DNA of 64,000 bases from Crocosphaera sp. GTDB taxonomy: Bacteria > Cyanobacteriota > Cyanobacteriia > Cyanobacteriales > Microcystaceae. Of the stretch, positions 59,425-64,000 are shown in pieces. Positions within the stretch are counted from its first letter, which is position 1, and each line of letters starts with the position of its first letter. Where the stretch lies: contig NZ_JASJEB010000004.1 of assembly GCF_030064895.1 (NCBI RefSeq), positions 1 to 64,000 of the forward strand, written 5' to 3'. Made by a program: the position numbers and the translations under genes. A model generated the notes under the pieces. It saw only the letters and a program-made list of their open reading frames with translations, made no database searches and had not been told where the DNA came from.

Positions 59425-61395
59425 TAATTCTGTTTTAATTAATATCTGACTGAGCTCTCGAATTAAATATTGAGCTTGATGTTGATAAAATGGCATCGGT
59501 AATGTTTGAGGACAAGACTTCATTAGCTTTCTTGCTAACCTTAAATCACAACCAGAAATACGGGCAATAGCATTGGCACCTTCAAAAGCTGCGTCTTGAT
59601 TGGGAACAGAATAAATTCTTACTCCCCAACAACGAGATGTTAGTAAAATATTGCCTTGTTCTATTCTTTGTAAACTATCAACTGTGGCTAAAACAATTAT
59701 GCGATCGCCGACTTTTAATCTGATTTCAGGAGATGGCATGAGGTTAACTTCTTGCCCCATTTTTTGATACAAAATCACCACGACATCATAACCATAAGCA
59801 ACTTCTGCGATCAGTAGGCCATTAAGAGTGTCATGATCTTCTATTTGATATTCTGTAACTAAAACTGTCTTATTTTGTTGTCGAAATAGATTTAAAATAT
59901 TTTCTCCAAAAGCTGCACCGGCGAAAGCTTCAGCAGCAACAGCATAGGAACTAATAACTTGAGTATTTTTGAGTAAATTGGTTAATCTTTCACTTAATCC
60001 TTTCCGATAAGCACCAATAACTAAACGACTATTAGGATTAATTAACCTTGCCATCAAAGCGATTTCTAGGTTTAACATTTCATTATCTGTGGTGACAATA
60101 ATGCTTTTAGCTGTGCTTAAATTAGCTTGGACTAAAGACTCTTTTAGGTTACCAATAATTAGGGGAATATCAGGTAAACGGGTGCGATCAAAGTCAGAAT
60201 TAAAACTTATGCCCACTTGGCTTTGTTTCACTTCTTTTAAGTAGTTAGCTACCCGTTGACCAACTTTTCCTAAACCAACAATAACTAAATGTTCTTTTTG
60301 CGGAATCCCTGGACGAGTACGAACTAATTGAAATTTTGCTGATAGTAATGTTTCGGTTAGTGCAGCATATAAAACACCCACAAAGGCAGTACCAATAACC
60401 GTTAAACTCAAGGCAAAAAATTGTAACCAAGGGGGAATAGAACTAATAGGATCAAATTGACCAAAGAGATCAGCATAACCCCCTAATAATAAAATTGCCG
60501 TCGCATAAAACGCATAGAGAAATGTTGTTTCAGGATAATAAAATTGAAATAAAAATGTTCCAATAATCAACAAAATCATGATCAGGAAAGTACAAACTAA
60601 TACCACTGTACGCACTTGACGTAATAAGGTAAAAGTTCCCAGTTGAGATAGTTCTAATTTTAAGCGATTGAGAAATTTTTTTAGCTTTTGGTTCCAGGAA
60701 ATATTGCGTTTTTTTGATTTTTTTAAAGCTGTAAAAGATTTTAAAGAAAATTCATCAACTAATTCGATATATATTAAGGTATCTCCTGGGTTGAGTTGAG
60801 ATTGATTTTGCCATTGATAAAAACCTTTAAATTCATAACTATCATCATAAATATGATTTAAAATACGACGCTTTTTGTTATTTAGTTGCTCAAGTTTGAG
60901 TCCATATAACCAAGAATCATTAGGTTTCAGTTGATGCTTAATAACTTGAAAGCGATGATTATTTAAAGTAAAAAAGCCAATAGTTTCGTCTCCTAAACCA
61001 GCTAAAGCAAACGCAGAAGCAGTTAGTTGGTTGGGATCATCAGCAAAGAAGTTTCCTAATTGTTTATTTAATAATTCATTTAAGTTTTCTTGACCAGAAC
61101 GAACCACTAAACGAATCTTAGAATTAATTTCCCTAACCGTTAATGCGGTTTGAGCATTTACTTCTTCATCGCTAGTAACAATTAAAACAGAACGACATTG
61201 TTGTAATTTGGCTTTTTCAAGAATCTCGATCTGACGACAATCACCAATAATTAATTCTTCCAACAATTGTGGTAATTCAGGAAAATCCCAACTTGTGGGT
61301 ATAATTTGTTCAATAGCAATCACTTTGACCCCAAATTTTTTCAAGGCCACAACACAGTGTTGTCCTAAACTACCTAAACCACAAACGAGAAACAT
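59413..61395 (-). CDS. Two-Rossmann (RCK/TrkA-N) ion-channel-like protein
   Basis: The 660-residue protein has an N-terminal TrkA-N domain (VCGLGSLGQHCVVALKK), a TrkA-C-like stretch and two membrane helices (about 260-350; TVVLVCTFLIMILLIIGTFLF and FFALSLTVIGTAFVGVLYAAL). A second TrkA-N (VIVGLGKVGQRVANYLKEV) and a second TrkA-C complete it. The loop between the helices, ATAILLLGGYADLFG, has GGYAD where K+ channels have T-x-GYGD, so the selectivity filter is not canonical. It probably regulates or conducts a monovalent cation. The MlaE-like gene lies 21 bp upstream on the same strand. Confidence 0.8.
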   Translation of the reverse strand: MFLVCGLGSLGQHCVVALKKFGVKVIAIEQIIPTSWDFPELPQLLEELIIGDCRQIEILEKAKLQQCRSVLIVTSDEEVNAQTALTVREINSKIRLVVRSGQENLNELLNKQLGNFFADDPNQLTASAFALAGLGDETIGFFTLNNHRFQVIKHQLKPNDSWLYGLKLEQLNNKKRRILNHIYDDSYEFKGFYQWQNQSQLNPGDTLIYIELVDEFSLKSFTALKKSKKRNISWNQKLKKFLNRLKLELSQLGTFTLLRQVRTVVLVCTFLIMILLIIGTFLFQFYYPETTFLYAFYATAILLLGGYADLFGQFDPISSIPPWLQFFALSLTVIGTAFVGVLYAALTETLLSAKFQLVRTRPGIPQKEHLVIVGLGKVGQRVANYLKEVKQSQVGISFNSDFDRTRLPDIPLIIGNLKESLVQANLSTAKSIIVTTDNEMLNLEIALMARLINPNSRLVIGAYRKGLSERLTNLLKNTQVISSYAVAAEAFAGAAFGENILNLFRQQNKTVLVTEYQIEDHDTLNGLLIAEVAYGYDVVVILYQKMGQEVNLMPSPEIRLKVGDRIIVLATVDSLQRIEQGNILLTSRCWGVRIYSVPNQDAAFEGANAIARISGCDLRLARKLMKSCPQTLPMPFYQHQAQYLIRELSQILIKTELLTI

Positions 61396-61416
61396 TAGAG
61401 ACTTTTTGCTAACTGA

Positions 61417-62208
61417 TTAAAAAGAGGCTGATCCTGTTCCTTGGAACATAACCCAAGATAAGAAAAAGTTGACCACAAAAACAGCTAATAAAGCTGTTAC
61501 AACCGCCGTTGTTGTTGACTGTCCAACTCCTTTTGCACCTCCAGTAGTGGTGAGTCCCCAACTACAACCAATGACGGCAATTAACCCACCAAAAGCAACA
61601 GATTTAAGCACAGAAGTAACTAGATCCCACAATTCTAAAAAGTTACGAATGGAGGTTAGGAAAACATAGGGAGAAATATCATACAATCCATTGGCAATCA
61701 ATAAACCTCCTCCAATTCCTGTTATTAAAGAAAGGATATTTAAAACCGGTAACATTAAACAACAAGCTAACACACGAGGTACCACTAAATAGTCAACCGG
61801 ATCAGTTTTGAGCATATATAAAGCATCTATTTGTTCAGTAACCCGCATGGTACCAATCTCCGCAGCAAAGGCAGATCCCACTCTTCCTGCTACCACAACC
61901 GCCGTTAACACCGGTGCTAGTTCTCTGGTTAAAGCTAAGGCTAACACTCCTCCAACGGTTGATGCTGCCCCAAAACTGATAAATTCCCTAGCCACTTGAA
62001 TGGTGAACACCATCCCCACAAAACCGGCTGTTATCAAAGCGATGGTCAATGATTCCGGGCCGACAACACTCATTTGATCTAAGGTATTTCGTCGATGAAT
62101 CTTCGTTTTGAGCAGATGAAAGAAAACTTGACCCCCTAATAAAATGGCTGCTATTAATCTCTCAAACCAAATACCGAGTCCTCTTCTTGAATGGGTTGGA
62201 TTTGTCAT
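61417..62208 (-). CDS. MlaE-family lipid ABC transporter permease
   Basis: The 263-residue protein has five to six helices and the MlaE signature: GQVFFHLLKTKIHRRNTLDQM at the start, GFVGMVFTIQVAREFISFGA, LTRELAPVLTAVVVAGRVGSAFAAEIGTMRVTEQIDAL and VPRVLACCLMLP. It would form the permease of a lipid (phospholipid or, in photosynthetic cells, glycolipid) transporter across the envelope, like TGD1 of chloroplasts. The ATPase and substrate-binding partners are not adjacent. It is the first gene before the channel protein. Confidence 0.92.
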   Translation of the reverse strand: MTNPTHSRRGLGIWFERLIAAILLGGQVFFHLLKTKIHRRNTLDQMSVVGPESLTIALITAGFVGMVFTIQVAREFISFGAASTVGGVLALALTRELAPVLTAVVVAGRVGSAFAAEIGTMRVTEQIDALYMLKTDPVDYLVVPRVLACCLMLPVLNILSLITGIGGGLLIANGLYDISPYVFLTSIRNFLELWDLVTSVLKSVAFGGLIAVIGCSWGLTTTGGAKGVGQSTTTAVVTALLAVFVVNFFLSWVMFQGTGSASF

Positions 62209-62354
62209 TACTTTTTATGCTTGATGGATTTTTTTAGTTTAAGATTTTCCAGTTTTTTTGACCACCAAAAAGGGAGGGCGCAAGCTCTCCTTTTTCTCTT
62301 GTTACCTTAACCTATTTCTACCATAAGCTCTAAGGGTTAACTAATAGTTTAGGA

Positions 62355-62418
62355 TACCCATTCCAAAAAGTCTGGCTAAACATTCGGTGTAGGGGTCAAA
62401 GCTCGTTGACCCCTACAA
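62355..62418. repeat. MITE-family partial copy with GTAGGGGTCAA hairpin
   Basis: ATACCCATTCC is followed after about 25 bases by GTAGGGGTCAA (62389-62399) and TTGACCCCTAC (62406-62416), a perfect 11-bp stem with a six-base loop. It lies in the gap between the MlaE-like gene and pyrD. Confidence 0.55.
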
Positions 62419-62521
62419 GATAAACCTGTGTGTTTATTAATGTACAATTAATAATTTTTCCTAGCAGATAGGGTTATGCTAATTGTGGGTTTCCTATCCT
62501 GAACAAGATATAAGATTGATA

Positions 62522-63655
62522 ATGTTTAACTTTGCTCAACCTTTCTATCCTTTTGTCCTAGCCTTAGCTCGAAATAACCCAGAAAATGCCCATAAACAAT
62601 TACTGAAAACTCTTCACAGTCTGGATGAAAATCGTGAGAAAATTTGGGGCAAATGGATATTATCTAATTTTGAGGATTCTTTTTGCTTTGAAGATGATCG
62701 TCTCCAACAAAAGTTATGGGGGTTAACCTTTAAAAACCCTGTGGGTTTGGCAGCCGGATGTGATAAAGATGGTTTGGGGGCTGGTATCTGGGATCATTTT
62801 GGGTTTGGATTCGCTGAAATTGGGGCTGTAACCCTTCATGCTCAACCTGGGAATCCAAAACCTCGTTTATTCCGCTTACCCCAGGATAAAGGGGCTTTAA
62901 ATCGTTTGGGGGCTAATAATCAGGGGGCTGAAACAATTACCCAAACTTTAGCCCAAACTTGGCAAAGGCAACCCCGTCAAATTCCCATGGGAATTAATCT
63001 ATGTAAGTCGAAAATTACTCCATTAGATCAGGCAGCGACGGACTATGTGGGCAGTTTTCGTCATCTTGTGGATTATGCAGACTATTTTGTGGTCAATGTT
63101 AGTTCTCCCAATACTCCTGGACTACGATCGCTACAAGCAGGGGAGCAACTTAATGTTATTTTACACGAATTACAAGGGGTTAATCAACAGAAAAAACCCC
63201 TATTTGTCAAAATTTCTCCTGACTTAAATTGGGACGCAATTAAGCTCATTATTGACTTGGCTAAAACTTATGAGTTAGCAGGAATTATTGCGACTAATAC
63301 GACTATTAAAAGAGAGGGTTTGAAAACAAAAATATTGGCGAAAACTGGTAATCCTATCGAAGAAGAAGCGGGTGGAATTAGCGGCAAACCGGTTCGTAAA
63401 CGCTCTACAGAGGTGATTAGATTTATTTATGAAGAAACGCAAAGAAGTTTACCAATTATTGGCGTAGGAGGCATTTTTACGGCAGAAGATGCTTGGGAAA
63501 AGATTACGGCAGGGGCAAGTTTATTACAATTATATACTGGTTGGATTTATGGAGGACCTTGGTGTATTCCTAATATTGCTCAGGGTTTAATTAAACAGTT
63601 AGACAAATACAAATTATCCCATATTTCTCAAGCGGTGGGAATGGATATAAACTGA
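62522..63655 (+). CDS. pyrD: Dihydroorotate dehydrogenase (quinone-type) PyrD
   Basis: PyrD oxidises dihydroorotate to orotate in pyrimidine synthesis, passing electrons to quinone at the membrane. The ATG at 62522 gives 377 residues. The class-2 features are an N-terminal amphipathic region ([21 protein letters not shown]), [47 protein letters not shown], the catalytic Ser in [16 protein letters not shown], and IIATNTT. C-terminal [15 protein letters not shown] and [16 protein letters not shown] bind FMN. The length fits class 2. Confidence 0.95.
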   Translation: MFNFAQPFYPFVLALARNNPENAHKQLLKTLHSLDENREKIWGKWILSNFEDSFCFEDDRLQQKLWGLTFKNPVGLAAGCDKDGLGAGIWDHFGFGFAEIGAVTLHAQPGNPKPRLFRLPQDKGALNRLGANNQGAETITQTLAQTWQRQPRQIPMGINLCKSKITPLDQAATDYVGSFRHLVDYADYFVVNVSSPNTPGLRSLQAGEQLNVILHELQGVNQQKKPLFVKISPDLNWDAIKLIIDLAKTYELAGIIATNTTIKREGLKTKILAKTGNPIEEEAGGISGKPVRKRSTEVIRFIYEETQRSLPIIGVGGIFTAEDAWEKITAGASLLQLYTGWIYGGPWCIPNIAQGLIKQLDKYKLSHISQAVGMDIN

Positions 63656-63946
63656 GTGTTAAAGAGGTCAATAAGAAAGTTGAGAAAACATGAACAATGG
63701 ACAATTACCTCTTTCTGAAAGGAAAAAGAATTGAAACAAACCAAAAAGTTTTATTGTCTTTTCTCTTTAATCAAGATAGGGTTTCAAGCACATTAATTAT
63801 CAATTATCCATTGATAAATCATTAAGCAGCTAAGTAGCCGAGCATAAGTAAACAGAACTATATTAACTTATGTAAACATAGCTTGAGCATTACTCCTGCC
63901 TCCTGCCTCTTCTCAACTTTAACGTTTATTTTTGTCCAGGTACTTA
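63656..63946. other. Intergenic region, no gene seen
   Basis: This region is AT-rich and ends with a short CTCCTGCCTCCTGCC run near 63893 that matches the heptamer repeats at 15.9-16.1 kb. I see no gene, tRNA or clear regulatory signal. Confidence 0.5.
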
Positions 63947-64000
63947 TTAATGTGCTTTCTCGGTTTCAGGATGATTTCTTAGATCATGTTCTTTATAAGC
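63947..64000 (-). CDS. Possible C-terminal end of a gene beyond the window
   Basis: Reading leftward from the window edge, 17 codons (AYKEHDLRNHPETEKAH) are followed by a TAA at 63949-63947. The composition looks like a helical protein tail, but the piece is too short to identify and could be chance. Confidence 0.3.
   Translation of the reverse strand, partial: AYKEHDLRNHPETEKAH

Overview
The window is chromosomal DNA from a low-GC unicellular cyanobacterium. The evidence is psaC (photosystem I), many GCGATCGC (HIP1) octamers, cyanobacteria-restricted families (DUF3119, DUF3086, Ycf35/DUF1257, COP23), FO synthase CofH and a HupW-type uptake-hydrogenase maturation protease. HupW suggests nitrogen fixation. 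COP23 was first described from a Cyanothece-type unicellular diazotroph, so a Crocosphaera/Cyanothece-like organism is my best guess (inference). No ribosomal RNA, prophage or CRISPR array is present. The only RNA gene I can support is a tRNA-Glu.

Layout. 1-12.2 kb: a partial membrane glycosyltransferase, cofH, miaB, a decayed toxin with its antitoxin, SpoIID-like and SPOR-domain envelope proteins, a GT4 glycosyltransferase, DUF3119, DUF3086 and plsY. 12.2-15.8 kb: a large HTH/ATPase/WD40 gene broken by one in-frame stop. 16-29.7 kb: an accessory block with a secreted S1C protease, a TnpB element, a DUF29 protein, and a divergent locus of three COP23 genes and two very large secreted proteins, each with two tandem trypsin-like domains followed by TPRs. 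29.7-33.4 kb: a DUF2997-DUF1257-ferredoxin-RluA gene string split by a second TnpB element. 33.7-39.8 kb: an ABC permease and a pseudopilin operon that contains an internally deleted IscB/RRXRR relic and lies downstream of a CRP-type palindrome. 40.3-46.8 kb: an inactive-looking caspase-fold protein and a Gld-like ABC transporter operon. 46.9-64 kb: leuB, tRNA-Glu, an LPG-synthase-like membrane protein, a repeat protein, a histidine kinase, a three-gene MotA/ExbB plus two ExbD-like module, Coq4-like, hupW, a sulfotransferase, cobD-like, HU, psaC, a K+ channel/RCK protein, mlaE-like and pyrD.

How parts work together. The most unusual region is 16-30 kb. Secreted proteases and COP23 proteins sit in a near mirror-image arrangement (COP23-COP23-protease/TPR leftward, COP23-protease/TPR rightward). 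The same palindrome, TGGTGA-N8-TCACCA, occurs at the centre of the divergent COP23 promoter and again upstream of the separate S1C protease at 17.2 kb. I infer a co-regulated periplasmic or envelope proteolytic system that is not described as a unit to my knowledge.

Mobile DNA is light but informative: two TnpB-only IS200/IS605-type elements, an IscB-family relic, a small MITE-like repeat with terminal inverted repeats, and an approximately 85-nt dispersed structured repeat found twice. Several genes show decay (toxin, WD40 gene, IscB relic) or loss of catalytic residues (RluA-like Asp to Gly; caspase-like His to Tyr and Cys to Leu).
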